The notes under the pieces are model-generated. The model worked only from the letters and a program-made list of their open reading frames with translations, was not told where the DNA came from and searched no databases. This document shows positions 11,701 through 22,100 of a DNA stretch of 64,000 bases, piece by piece. Source of the DNA: Gordionus sp. m RMFG-2023 (taxonomy: Eukaryota; Nematomorpha; Gordioida; Chordodea; Parachordodidae); NCBI RefSeq assembly GCF_954871325.1, contig NC_088776.1, positions 49,680,569 to 49,744,568 on the forward strand. The letters are read 5' to 3'. Position numbers and translations under genes: made by a program. Position 1 is the stretch's first letter, and each line of letters begins with the position of its first letter.

Positions 11701-14700
11701 GAATTAAGATTTAACATAATTTTGAATCCGAAAATAAAATATATATTTATATATTTTTGTTGTCTAAAAATAGGAGGGAAAAGGGGGAATTAAGATTTAA
11801 TATAATTTTGAATCTAGGAAATTTATTCCCCGGAAAAAAAATCCCCGGAAGATTAATTCCCGTAAAAAAAATCCCATGGAAAAAAATTCCCGAAAAAATA
11901 ATCCCCTAATTTTTGATCCATATAAAATATTAAATTATTTTTAGAAAATTAACAAAATAGGAAAAAAAATCGCCCAAAAAAAATCTTTGGAAAAAAAATC
12001 CCCAAATAAAATATGTAAAATTTTCGAGAATCAACAAAATTAAAATAAATTCCTATGAAATATTTTTCCAAATAAAATTGTTAAACAAAATTATGAATAA
12101 CAACTAATAATTTATATTAAACCGAACCAAATTTTTAAATTATTATTCATTAATCCTAACCAATATATAAGTATAATGTTATGGCCTTATTCCGAATCCA
12201 GGTTTGGTGAAAATTAAACAAAACAATATTTGAAAATAAACGAATTGGATGTCTAGTATCTGTGATATTAAGCAAAGTATTATTATTAAGTAATGATAAT
12301 GGCCAGCCCATATTTTTTTATTTTGGCCCGGATTTATAAATTAATACCAATTTTTGACCCCTGCACTACTTTAATTAAATCAAAATGTTTTTTAAATTCA
12401 AATTCCCTAGAAGATTTGAGGTTTTAAATAATAAAAAGAAAGTTAAATAAATCTAGTTCACCTATTTTCATCAACTTTTAGATATTATTATTGAAAATCA
12501 AATTTTTATTTAAAAAAAATATTTATTTTTACACAAATTATTAATCATTTCCATGAAGTTTTTAGAAATATATCAAATCATTGCCTTCAAAAATAGTTGG
12601 CCATTTTTTCAATTTTGTTTCTTTTGCTAATAATTTTTAGAATATAAAATATTTTGTGTTCTATGCACAAACTTGATATTTGTCATTAGTTGGCATAAAT
12701 AATAGCATATTTTTTTTATATTATCTAAAAAACCAGGAGCTATAGCCAATTTTATAAAAATCGGTTCGACTAACCCCAGTCTCCCCTACCTTATAATGTG
12801 GTAAATTGGTCCAGCAAGGAAATCGGTTTAAATATTGGTTGTTAATTTTTTTTTTATTGATTTTGTAAAAAAAATATGAAGAAATAATTAATATGATCAA
12901 CATTCAAAATCATTTCTATTTAATCATCCTTTTTTTATACTAATAAATTTATAATAAATTGCAAATGTATTAGATACGCGCCGAATTGACGTTGCGCCGA
13001 ATTGTCGCCGCGCCGAATTGTCGCCGCGCTGAATTGTCGCCGCGCTGAATTGACTATGCGCCGAATTGACGTCGCGCCGAGTTTTCTACGCCGAATTGTC
13101 GTGCGCTGAATTTTCCGCGCCGAATTGACGTGGAACCGAAATTTTGATATTTCTAAAAAGAAATTTTCGATATATAATTTTAAATATCAATTTAAAATTT
13201 TATAATATATTTGTTTATTACTAATTATGTAAATAGATTAATGTTATTACTTATTATATAAATAAGTAATTTATCAATAAAAATATTTTATATACTTTTA
13301 GAATTGCAATTGAATTGAATATAAACTATAACTGATCATTATAATATATTTAAATGACATATGTTATGGTATAGTAATATTATAGATGTTATACTAATAA
13401 AAAGTATATTAAAAATTAAAACCATTGGTATCTTTACAGAATACAAAATTAGATATGATATCGAATCGGTTATCGGCCGATATCAATTCAATATCTGGAG
13501 TATCGAATCGGATCTGCCTCCAAAAAGTGGTATCGGTACACCCCTATTATAACCATATTATATTAACTTACCATTTTTTATTTTCTAATATTATGTTAGA
13601 AATTATCATATTTAATAAAAATGGTTCTAATAAATTTTTAATGTTTAATGCTCCAAATATAATCATTTTAATATAAAAAAATTACCCCCCCCCCCCTGCA
13701 AATAAAAGTCAGGCAGAATTGTCATTATTTAATAAATTACTGACTAGTAAATTTTGATTTACTTGTAAATGTATTAGGCTCAGATATGCAGGAAGTAGTT
13801 GGCACTGCCATAGCCTTTTATCTCCTTTCGGCTGGTAAAATTCCGCTCTACGTTGGAGTTTTACTCACTATAGTTGACACGCTCACGTTTTTATGCCTCG
13901 ATAGATACGGTCTAAGGAAACTCGAGCTCTTATTTGGAACTCTTATAGGTGTCATGGCAATTTCTTTCGGTTACCATTACGTCATAATAAAACCTAATCA
14001 AGCTAAACTCATAACCGGCTTATTTACGCCATCCTGCGGAGATTGTAGTCAACGGGTAATTTTGCAAGCCGTGGGCATTGTTGGTGCAGTCGTAATGCCC
14101 CACAACCTTTATCTGCATTCAGCCCTGGTTAAAACTCCTCGTGGAATATTAACGAATGGAAGCTCCCTCGGGGTGAGAAATAATTTTATATATAAAAGTT
14201 TACTTAATACCAATTTCGATATTTACCAACCATAGGATTTATTGAAAAAAAAACGATATTTTTCAAGATGCCTTTATACCTTATATATAGAAGAGCATGG
14301 TCCGTCAAACCGGACCGATTATTTAGAATTAGCTAAGTATACATACATTATTTTATTAATTATGTAAGTTGTAGCTTAACTATGTTACGATGCTTGTCCA
14401 AATATGGTGAATGTTCATAATAAAAAACAAAAATGTCATAGAACTCAGAAAATTATGGAAGTCCGATATTTAGTTTTACTAATTTTAATATAGTATCCTG
14501 ACCACCTTACAATTTTTATAACATTAATTTAAAAAATTCGGCGAGAAAATTCCTATGTTGAGCTAGGATGAAGTCAGAACATACTAAGAGTTTCTAACCG
14601 AACCCAGTCAAAATAAGAATCAGAACCGTACTCATAAAGTTTTTTGTAATCAGATCTAAAACCCCTTGTATAAAATATCCTGGAAACCAGTTTTAGCAAA

Positions 14701-16508
14701 TTTAAAAAGATGAACCTCTTTTTGTGATTTAATTTTAGAAATTTTAAAAATAATGAATATAAAATTATTATTTTTTTAAAATATTTTATAAGGAGGATAC
14801 CATTGGGATCAAATTTTTTTCCTCAATTTATTTTTACTTTCTAATACTAGTTAATAGCAATTTGATTGGGACTCAAAATTTTAGTCAAATTAGGGAGTTG
14901 CCCGAATCATCAAGAGCCCAAATTAGACAAGTTTTTACTCTATTTAAAATTTAAAAACATAAATAATACAATTAAATAAGGAAGAGAAAAAAATACTTGT
15001 CAAATTAAATTTTACAACGTAATATATAACGTTTTAGCTCATATGGTTTCAGAAACAGTTTATTTTTTTCAAAAATATAGTGCCATCTTTCAATTTAGTT
15101 AGCAGGGTAAAACATCACTTGTTTCTATTATCAGTAAATTTGTACTGCCCAGAACCAAGCCGAATCACTGTCCTGATTATAAAAAATGATGGTCCAGCCT
15201 GAAAAAACGGAACCGTTGACCTTCTCTAAGTAATATGACATTAAAGTTTGGAATAGAAAAATGCATTTATAAAAGTTGCTTATACTTTACTCACCTCAAC
15301 TTTGTATATTATAGATGAAGCAAGCCAACTTTTACCACCTCGTGGAAGCTGCGATAGCTTTGACATGCTCCTTGATTATTAATCTTTTCGTCACTTCTGT
15401 CTTCGCCGAAACCCTTTATGGGTCAACTAATTCTCACGTGAGAGCATATTGTTTTAATAGTACTTCTGTATTTCCCGGTGCGCGTAACTTGTTTCCTTCC
15501 GATGAATCTCCAGTTAAAGTTGATTTGTTTAGGTAGGAGGTTAATCAGATAATATTACTGATTGATAACGTATATACGAAATAATCAAAATGTATTGATA
15601 TCCCTCTGTAAACTTTGGAAGGAAAATTATCAATCTAAACTTGATAAAATTAGTTTTTTTAAAGGCTTTATGACTAAAATTCATATAAACAAAACAATAT
15701 GTAAATAATCTTATAGACATAAGAATTTAACCAATCAAAAGAAAATATGTTTTATATGTATATAAAAAAATGCAGGGGCGCTGTATTTTTAGGGTGTCGA
15801 TTCGGGCCTCCTTCTCTGTACATCTGGGCCGTGGGTCTTTTAGCCGCTGGTCAGAGCTCAACCATGACCGGCACTCTCTCGGGACAATACGTTATGCAAG
15901 GATTTTTAAATCTCAGATGGAGCCGCGCCAAGCGGGTAGCTCTTACTCGATGCATAGCTATCTTACCCACCCTCATACTGGCTTTAAACGAAGATATAGA
16001 CTCGCTCACTGGCATGAATGACGCCCTAAACGCCTTACAAAGTTTTCAATTGCCCTTTGCTCTCGTTCCGTTACTCACTTTTACTAGTCTTCCCACTATT
16101 ATGGGTAGTACCTTTGTTAACAGCGTAGTCAATAAAATGTTCGTTGGTGTTGTCTCATGCTTAGTGCTGGCCATTAATTTTTATTTCACATCCACAATCA
16201 TACGGAGTTTGTCGGACAAAAGCTGGTGGATTTTAGCCATCGTTTATATTCTTCTAATCTTGTACGTTTCGTTTCTAACGTACCTATGTTACTACAGTAT
16301 TTTTTCGCTCGCTAGAATATCTTTTGATTTGAATCTAATTAATAACATCCGATCAATTAAAATAAAGGACACTTTTAAGTTCATGGTATGTTGTGCATTA
16401 AAGCCTTCTGAACCGTTAAAAAATCCCATTATTGACGAGGATTTTCTAGATAAAAATTATAACGAAAATTTGGGACGCAGAAATGATTCCAGTGAATCCT
16501 CGATATGA
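2292..16508 (+). CDS. Nramp: Nramp / SLC11 family divalent metal transporter (4 coding exons)
   Basis: The exons are 2292-2715, 13778-14172, 15315-15532 and 15776-16508 (total 1770 bp, 589 residues). The family are proton-coupled Fe2+/Mn2+ symporters of the plasma membrane or endolysosome. The TM1 metal-site motif DPGN is at residues 69-72 and the TM6 motif MPHN at about 248-251, followed by LYLHSALV. Other family blocks seen are [42 protein letters not shown] and [15 protein letters not shown]. Length is close to the usual 550-570. All junctions are GT-AG and in phase, and using the acceptor at 13777 restores the conserved IIGSDMQEV. The start is the ATG at 2292. A polypyrimidine-AG just upstream (about 2264) suggests a 5' UTR intron. 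Introns are 11,062, 1,142 and 243 bp; the first is swollen by nested transposons. Confidence 0.95.
2716..4554. other. Nramp intron 1, part before the transposon stack
   Basis: This is AT-rich intron sequence with no host exon recognised. The segment 3760-4470 is listed separately as a possible hAT relic. A GC-richer patch near 3340-3430 looks like an old transposon scrap, but I cannot place it. Confidence 0.6.
3760..4470 (+). pseudogene. Heavily decayed hAT transposase relic
   Basis: Translating all three forward frames gives pieces in a hAT-like order. [17 protein letters not shown] lies near 3970-4020 and resembles [13 protein letters not shown] of the hAT at 4881-7621. A decayed tail near 4320-4400 contains RLALLIEN, which resembles the C-terminal dimerisation segment. 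Many stops and frameshifts are present. No terminal repeats were found. The identification rests on short matches. Confidence 0.4.
4881..7621 (-). mobile_element. hAT transposon 1 (2,741 bp, TSD GATGCTAG)
   Basis: The ends are CAGTGGCCCCTACA (left) and, read inward, CAGGGGCCCCTACA (right). The 8 bp GATGCTAG flanks both sides (4873-4880 and 7622-7629), as expected for hAT. The sister copy of the host repeat has the unoccupied sequence TTTAGTGATGCTAGTGATAT near 60887-60906, proving the insertion and its limits. Poly-C or poly-G runs lie just inside each end (about 4938, 7490, 7592). It encodes a minus-strand transposase. Confidence 0.95.
5080..7315 (-). pseudogene. hAT transposase, ZMYM/DUF4371-like, at least one frameshift
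   Basis: From 7315 downward, a TTF-type zinc-finger-like start ([16 protein letters not shown]) leads to the RNase-H-like core ([28 protein letters not shown]) and then [11 protein letters not shown] near 6480. The frame changes near 6530. At 6300-6240 a 45-50 bp GT-AG intron appears to join VKNTTR to SWLSSYIA. The stretch 5837-5439 continues the alpha-helical region. The C-terminal dimerisation segment ([20 protein letters not shown], then RSTM) lies near 5150-5270. This kind is common in animals as zinc finger MYM-type 1-like genes. The frameshift, if real, makes it inactive; otherwise the order of domains is complete. Confidence 0.8.
7685..8860 (+). repeat. Left arm of the MULE inverted repeat
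   Basis: This pairs with about 11820-13137 in reverse orientation. A stretch of 60 codons without stops (7826-8008) recurs almost unchanged on the other strand at 12721-12903; it is repeat sequence, not a gene. The arm resumes at 10662-10711 after the inserted hAT. The outer tip carries three to four GCGC-cored motifs (TCGGCGCG, TTGGCGCATC, CAGCGCGGCG). Confidence 0.92.
8861..10661 (+). mobile_element. hAT transposon 2 (1,801 bp, TSD ATAAATTT) inside the MULE
   Basis: The ends are CAGAGACCTGCAGG and, read inward from the right, CAGAGACCTGCAGA: a near-perfect terminal inverted repeat. The 8 bp ATAAATTT is present on both sides (8853-8860 and 10662-10669). The uninterrupted right arm of the MULE reads GAAATTTATTCC here, giving the empty site. 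Both ends carry several copies of CCGGGCCGGGCC alternating with A/T runs. It encodes a shortened hAT transposase. Confidence 0.95.
9486..9879 (+). pseudogene. C-terminal part of a hAT transposase (dimerisation domain)
   Basis: A hydrophilic linker in one frame (9486-9677) is followed in another frame (9688-9879) by [19 protein letters not shown], then [16 protein letters not shown] and [19 protein letters not shown]. This is the canonical hAT dimerisation domain ending at a stop. The catalytic core is missing, so this copy is internally deleted and could only move with help from another element. The frame change at about 9677 is either a mutation or a lost intron signal. Confidence 0.88.
10715..11230 (-). 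pseudogene. FLYWCH-type MULE transposase N-terminal remnant
   Basis: Reading down from about 11230, FLYWCH-like spacing appears: IWKCVETY near 11170, then [18 protein letters not shown] near 11090, with the Cys and paired His residues of the zinc finger. From 11079 the frame is open and reads [16 protein letters not shown], then [19 protein letters not shown] and [16 protein letters not shown], as in animal Mutator-like transposases that begin with FLYWCH. At about 10711 it runs into the element's own inverted arm, so the catalytic domain is absent. A frame change lies near 11130. Confidence 0.75.
11640..11780. repeat. Tandem duplication inside the MULE next to the right arm
   Basis: AAATAAAATATATATT, then TTTGTTTCTAAAAATAGG, then GGGGAATTAAGATTTAA occurs at about 11650-11725 and again at about 11735-11800. 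It appears to be a duplicated inner edge of the arm. Confidence 0.6.
11778..13137 (-). repeat. Right arm of the MULE inverted repeat with expanded GCGCCGAATTG tip
   Basis: This is the reverse complement of 7685-8860 plus 10662-10711. Its outer tip (12970-13130) holds about ten copies of a 15-17 bp unit (GCGCCGAATTGACGTC / GCGCCGAATTGTCGCC), whereas the left tip has only three or four. The unit number therefore differs between the arms of one element. Confidence 0.9.
13778..14172 (+). CDS. Nramp: Nramp coding exon 2
   Basis: Residues 142-273: [11 protein letters not shown]4-TM6 and [10 protein letters not shown]. The acceptor at 13776-13777 (TATTAG) gives the conserved GSDMQEV. The donor at 14173 follows CTC GGG, phase 0. 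The nearest transposon edge is only about 230 bp upstream. Confidence 0.93.
14173..15314. other. Nramp intron 2
   Basis: AT-rich intron. Patches with CCGGACCGATT (near 14312) and GGAACCGTTGACC (near 15210) look like old transposon ends, but I could not pair them with confidence. No coding signal is seen. Confidence 0.7.
15315..15532 (+). CDS. Nramp: Nramp coding exon 3
   Basis: Residues 274-345: [15 protein letters not shown], the TM7 segment [13 protein letters not shown], and an extracellular loop with NSTSVF (a possible N-glycosylation site, as in vertebrate SLC11 loop 7-8). It starts after TATAG at 15314. The donor AG|GTAGGA at 15533 is phase 2. Confidence 0.92.
15776..16508 (+). CDS. 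Nramp: Nramp coding exon 4 (C-terminal)
   Basis: Residues 346-589: [20 protein letters not shown], then [18 protein letters not shown] (the consensus transport signature of the family), TM10-TM12, and a Ser/Asn-rich cytosolic tail ending SSESSI. The acceptor TGCAG precedes 15776. A stop TGA ends at 16508. Confidence 0.95.
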
Positions 16509-17746
16509 TATTATAACTCATCTATAAAAATATTAGACATAATTTAAACTAATTTATAATAAAATAGCTCATTGATATTATACCATGTGTACTGTACAGC
16601 ACTAACCAGGAATTTTTACTTATAGAGGCAGCGAGGGATGTTATTGTTTTTTTAGTAGTAGGCTTATACCCAAATTTAGAATTAATTTAAAATAGATTAT
16701 GCTTTATTTTATAGAAAATTCTTTGGGGGAAAGGGGGAATATGTTTAGAAGGGATAACCGCTATACGATTCTGGTTTGGATAGCATAAATTTCATTTATT
16801 TTATTTTTTTCTATGTAATTATATTATTTATAAAATTTTGGCAAATTTTATTCATTACAATCAATTTTGTATGTGTTTTTTTCTTTAACAATATAAAAAA
16901 GTTTCATATTTTCCTATATTCTTTTTATTATTTATTACATACTAGGACTTATGATTCAATTTAAATATTATGTAAAGTAAGAATATTTATTATTGTAGGG
17001 ATTAATGAAATCAGTTAAAAATTTTATAAATAAACCCTGAAATAAATACTGATTTTTAATATACCATATTTTAAGTCTAAGGGCAAAAAACATCATTTTA
17101 TTGAAAAATTTCTGAGACGAGGAATATTCTATATATTAATTAAGTTACATGCACATGGAACATGCTCAAATATTATATAAATAAAATAACAATCATACAG
17201 TTTAAATTATGTATTTTATTGTCTTGTAAAATGATATATAAATAAATGAATTATGTCACAAATTACAAAAAAAGAATAATTGTAGTGAACCGTTAAGAAA
17301 TATAAAATAAGGTGTAATTTCAAGTTGAGAAAATTATGAGATTAATATTAAATGCTAAGAATTTTTTATAAACAACCAATAAAATATATAAACTTGTCTA
17401 ATATTTTGGTAAAAAAGCCGTATATTATTTTGTGTATAAGAGAATTCAACCTTCATAAAATACAATTAAATTATATTTGGCCAAATTGTAAAACGTTTAT
17501 ATTTTGAATATAAGATATGTTGAGTAATTACTTTTCATTTCTTCGATGTTGAATAATTAATATTCAAATGATGTAATTTATTTAAAAGTCATCACTAAAA
17601 AAAATAATTGTGCGCTATTAAATTATATAAATAATGTATGAAATACGCTTTTTAATGACTATACCTTCAAATCCCTAAGCCATGACCTAATGCAATAAGT
17701 ATTTACGATATCTCGATAATACTATATCTATGCGTAAAAAAAATAT
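16509..17746. other. Intergenic space between the convergent Nramp and ARNT genes
   Basis: A poly(A) signal AATAAA at 16558-16563 lies about 50 bp after the Nramp stop. The rest is AT-rich. It presumably holds the 3' UTRs of both genes; several TTTATT motifs (AATAAA on the minus strand) precede the ARNT stop, but I cannot pick one. No other gene is seen. Confidence 0.6.
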
Positions 17747-19148
17747 TCACTGGAAAGTCGAAAACATCATAGCCGAAAGATCGTCAAAATTTGCGGTATT
17801 ATTAATGTCATTGATGTTAGAAGAAGGTAAATGGTTTATATTTTGATTTAAAAAACTGTTCATTTTATTTGCACTCTGCTGATTTGGGTGGTCAAGGGGT
17901 ATTGCCATGACCGATTGAGCGTTGTTATAGAAGGATGTTTCAGCGGAAGGTTGAAAACCTTGGTGGTAAGCGGTAAGACCTAAAAGCGAGTGTGGATATT
18001 GATTACTTCTTTCTGGGATGGAATTGTTATTATTAATAATGACGGTTCGACTCGGATCGTTGTTTTCTACTATCACGTTATTCAATAGTCTGTCATCGTT
18101 TGAAATAATATTTTGAGGATGGGAAAAATTGTGATGGTCGGCCCATGGGGTACTAAGGTTTGTGTAAGGATGAAGATGATCTTGGTCTTTAATCTGATCG
18201 GCATATTTTTGATCTGTTTTTTTTAAATAAAACAAAAAAATATATAAGTTTGGTTCGATGGCTAATCTAGATTTATTAGATCTTAACCCAGTTCCTTCAT
18301 ATCAAATGAATTCAAGTAATAAAATGAAGCTTATTTTAAAAAATATATAAAAACCTCGAAAATATTTGTTAGGTATATTATCTTCTCCCTCCCCGGTTCC
18401 AAGTTGCGTGGTGATATGCTGTAAATTTGTGTGTTGTGGCATGTGAGAAGGGTAATTGTTGGAAAAGGATGGGTTTGAAAGATTGAGATTATTAATATTA
18501 GAATTGCTTATTTCCGAATAATGTTCGGAAAAGAAATGGGATATATGTTCGGGAACTAATTCGTTGGGTATATTTTGTAAATGATCGATATTATGCTGAT
18601 GCAAGTCGTGAGAAGGGATATTTTTAGAGCTCTTTGATATACAATATATTATATTAATACTATGAGTGTACTTATAGAGATAAATGCAAAATAGCAAGGA
18701 TCATTGGAAATTCACTAATAATGAAAATTATAATGAGTTGTATTAAGAAAGAAATTTTCAGTAGAGATAATACGCTATTTTTTTTATGACAAGCAAGTAA
18801 TTATGAATAGAAAGTATATAAATCAATTAACATCAAGTTAAACAAAAATTCATTTTAAAAATATATATAAATATGAAAAAAGGTCATAAAAAATGAATGA
18901 TATTCTAAGAATGTAAAACTAAAAGAATTATTTTGAATAGATGATATAAAATCGAAAAGATTAAAGAAAATAAAAGATTACATATTCGTAGATTCTGTCA
19001 ACGTTTCCTTCCACACATCCGGAAGTGTAAAAATTTTGGCGGGAATTCCAATCACGCGATCTAGAATGATAATCGGTATTATCCGGCTGAGTCTGAGTGC
19101 TGCCAAACCAAGGTTCTTGTTGATCCACAAAATCGTTCATGGAAATAT
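17747..19148 (-). CDS. ARNT: ARNT coding exons 15-17: C-terminal activation region
   Basis: Exons 18982-19148, 18355-18631 and 17747-18213. The text is Asn/His/Gln/Ser-rich ([39 protein letters not shown]) and ends [12 protein letters not shown] followed by a stop. An acidic-hydrophobic C-terminal tip is usual for ARNT activation domains. Phases 0 and 1 agree across the two small introns (350 and 141 bp). Confidence 0.75.
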
Positions 19149-22100
19149 CTGAGATAAATTAACATATTGAACATAAAAAAGTTCAAATATTTTGAGTGGA
19201 AGCATAAATATAGTAGGCCGGTATGATAAACCATGACCAAAACGTGGGAATTTATGAATAAAATTGTTATACAATTTTACTGATGTAATATCTTTATTCA
19301 TATTAAAGAGGAATACCTTCATATTTTTATTAAAATACAAAAATCAAATTTACAATTTTAAAATTTTATTTTGATACTATTGATATTGGTATAATTTAAA
19401 AAAAATGACAAAACACTAAAATATTAAAACAACTATATAAAATTACTAAATAAATATATATATTAATAGTATCGAAGGCTCTAAAAAGAGCTTAATTTAA
19501 TAATGAAAATGTACATATAAAACAAGTATAATTGTGTTTAAAAATTTCCAATTAAAGTTTTTGTTTAAAAAATAAGAATTCGCGATTTTCGTTTGTTATG
19601 CTAAATAATTTTCGTGATAAAGTTTTAAAAAAAATCTATGTAGACTGTGAAAAATTGCCGTTAGTTGAAATGACTATTGATTGAAATATAAAGTTATTTA
19701 ATTTTGAATATTTATTAATTTTTTTATTTTCACCACAAGTAAGAGGGTTTGTATTAATTGATGAAGGAAAGGATGATACAGAGGTTGTATCCCAAATAAG
19801 GGATTTCCAATTGGACCAGGGGGTGCAGGTTAAGCCGTCGGGTCTGAGGCCGTCCTGTAATGAGAGGTTGGTAGGTTCAAGGATGTTGGGTATTTTAGCC
19901 TTATTAGAAGTGTTATGTATGATTTTATTAATTGCTTTATGCCGGAGATGACGACCTAGGCTGCAGGTGCAGTTTAGAACATGTCTGGCGTTAGGTTGAA
20001 CGGGTAGGCTGCATTGGTGGCAAGAGTGAATGTGTAAGCGAGCATCCAAGTCTAAAGCCTATAGTAACTCTCAGTTGGTCATTGGTTAAGAGATTATCTA
20101 AGGTTTGGCTTGGAAGTGCTTTGATTCATGCCCACCGTATTTATCGTTGTTTTGTAATAGTTGTATATCGCGGATTTCGGTAGGGTTAAGACTATTTTGT
20201 AATTTTTTTAAGGTTTCGATAATAGATTTCGGTAGGAAATGTATAACCGTCTGGGGTTAGGAGATTCCATCTTACGATTGCCGCTGAAAGAAGATCATCA
20301 TGGGGAGTTATGACTGATGAGATCGCAGAATTGAGCGATAGGGATTTGATATAAATAGAGAAAGGGAAAGTAGTTTTAAGGGGATCAAGTCGATACCACC
20401 TAGTTTAGCGGGTAATTGGGCAAGGTGCCAATTAAAGTCTGATAATGAAAGGTTGAGGATCCTTTCTACAAAGGTCTTTAAACGAATATTGTGTTGAATG
20501 AAAAATTTTGAGGTGAATGATGAGGATGAGTGAAAGAGATGTGAGATTTTGGGAAGATATAAACACTTTTTTAATAAGTAAAAAAGCTGGTGCGATGGAA
20601 TGTGGTTGATGAACTTTTCCAAGTTTTGCATCTCAGAAAAGATTTTATAGATAATTTTTTCGGATATAATATTATTAAGTAATGGGGAGCTCAAGAGTTG
20701 GATATCTTCTTTTTCGATAATAGTGTATTCTTTAAATAAATCTAAGGGAATCTCGGGGTTGAGGAAGCAAACTTAAGTTTTAGTTTTATTTAATTCTAAA
20801 CCTATTTTAGAGCACTCTTTGGAGGTAGTTAAGGGCTTTGTTTATTTGATGTGGATTACCGCAAAGAGTGCCATCATCAAAGTACCATAGGTTTAGGTCG
20901 AGATCAAAATCAAAATTGTGGATAGCTAAGCAGAAAAGAATATGGCAGAGGGGGTCGCCCTGTTGTACTCCCTCTTCAGAGTATATAACGCTACCATTAA
21001 AAATGAGGGTAGTACTATTGTTATAGCAGTTAATGAAGCGCGAGTATTGGAGGAAATTATCGAAAAAAGATTCGAGTGCCGAGGAACGTGAAATTGTATT
21101 GAAAGCGTTCTTAAAATCGATTTTGCATAAAACAGAGTTTATTGGTGGATATTGGAGGTGGATACGTGGGCAGTGAGAGGCTATATCTACGCTTCCTTTA
21201 GTTCTGCATCCTAATTGATATTTGCCAAGCAGGGAATGAGTATCGGATTATTTTTTTTGCTATAATAATAGCTATCAATCGTCTGAAAAATGAACCGATT
21301 GCGATTGGTAGGATGCCTCCATTAGGTTTTTCAAAAGCTATCAAATTAGCTCCAAATATAATTTGATGAGCTAATGTGGGAATATCTTTAGTAGTTATAT
21401 TAATAAGGAAGGTGGTAAGTGAGTTAAAAAATATTGGAATTATGAGATTTTAAAAATGTTTGGAAGTAAGGAGGTCTATAGCCATCCGGTCCAGCTGCTG
21501 AAAATTTTTTAAATTCATTTATTGTATCGCGTATATCTTGGTTTGTTATTATGAATGGGGGGATATTAAGTGGTGGGTTTGGTAAGCCAACATGTTGGAG
21601 ATGAGTGATACTAATGTATAAGTTGTGATTATGAAAATATTTTAACTGAGTTACTCGCGTATTTAATATACTCTTAATGATTTAGAGCTAGAGTGTAAAG
21701 GAATAAAAATTAACTATTTTACCAATAATTATTTTCTGCTCTATTGAGGAAAATAGGCAGAAAATATACCAGATAGTAGCAAAGCATATTTTAGTCAGTG
21801 AAAAAATCCGAAAAATAATTTTAAAAAAGTTATAAATATCAGCCTTAAGTATGTGTTCTGGTTCAACTTATTTTTGATAATTTAGGCTAAACAGCATTTG
21901 AAATAGAACATATTTGGTATGTTTTAAGTATTTGGTGGCATTTTTTATTTTGTTCCTCTTACTTTTTAAGCTGTTTAGTCGAAGCTATAGATGGCTAAAC
22001 AGCCAGTTGTTTGGAAATATGCTGAACCAGGACACAGCCTAAAAGATCTTTTAAAGATGCATTTCTATCGTATTGCAAAAAAATCATCGAACATAGATTG

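Larger units (their letters stand above)
7685..13137 (-). mobile_element. Mutator-like element (MULE) with ~1.2 kb terminal inverted repeats, TSD GAAATTTTG
   Basis: The element is 5,453 bp including a nested hAT, and is flanked by 9 bp GAAATTTTG at 7676-7684 and 13138-13146. The sister repeat has a single GAAATTTTG near 60950-60960 at the same place, which is an empty site. Tips are AGTATCACGTCGATTCGG and, read inward from the right, GGTTCCACGTCAATTCGG. The arms (7685-8860 plus 10662 to about 10711, and about 11778-13137) are near-identical inverted copies. Nine-base duplications and long arms are typical of Mutator-like elements. A FLYWCH-type transposase remnant lies between the arms. Confidence 0.9.
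4555..13546. mobile_element. Outer hAT-type non-autonomous element (copy A), carrying nested insertions
   Basis: The left end is TAGGGATGTACCGATA and the right end, read inward, is TAGGGGTGTACCGATA. Both are followed by repeated ATCGG/CCGAT motifs. Flanks are TTTATAAC on the left and TTATAAC on the right, an 8 bp target duplication with one base lost. Without its two insertions the element is about 770 bp and has no coding sequence. A sister copy at 60393-62123 has the same ends and core, which lets the insertions be delimited by comparison. The element sits in Nramp intron 1. Confidence 0.85.
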
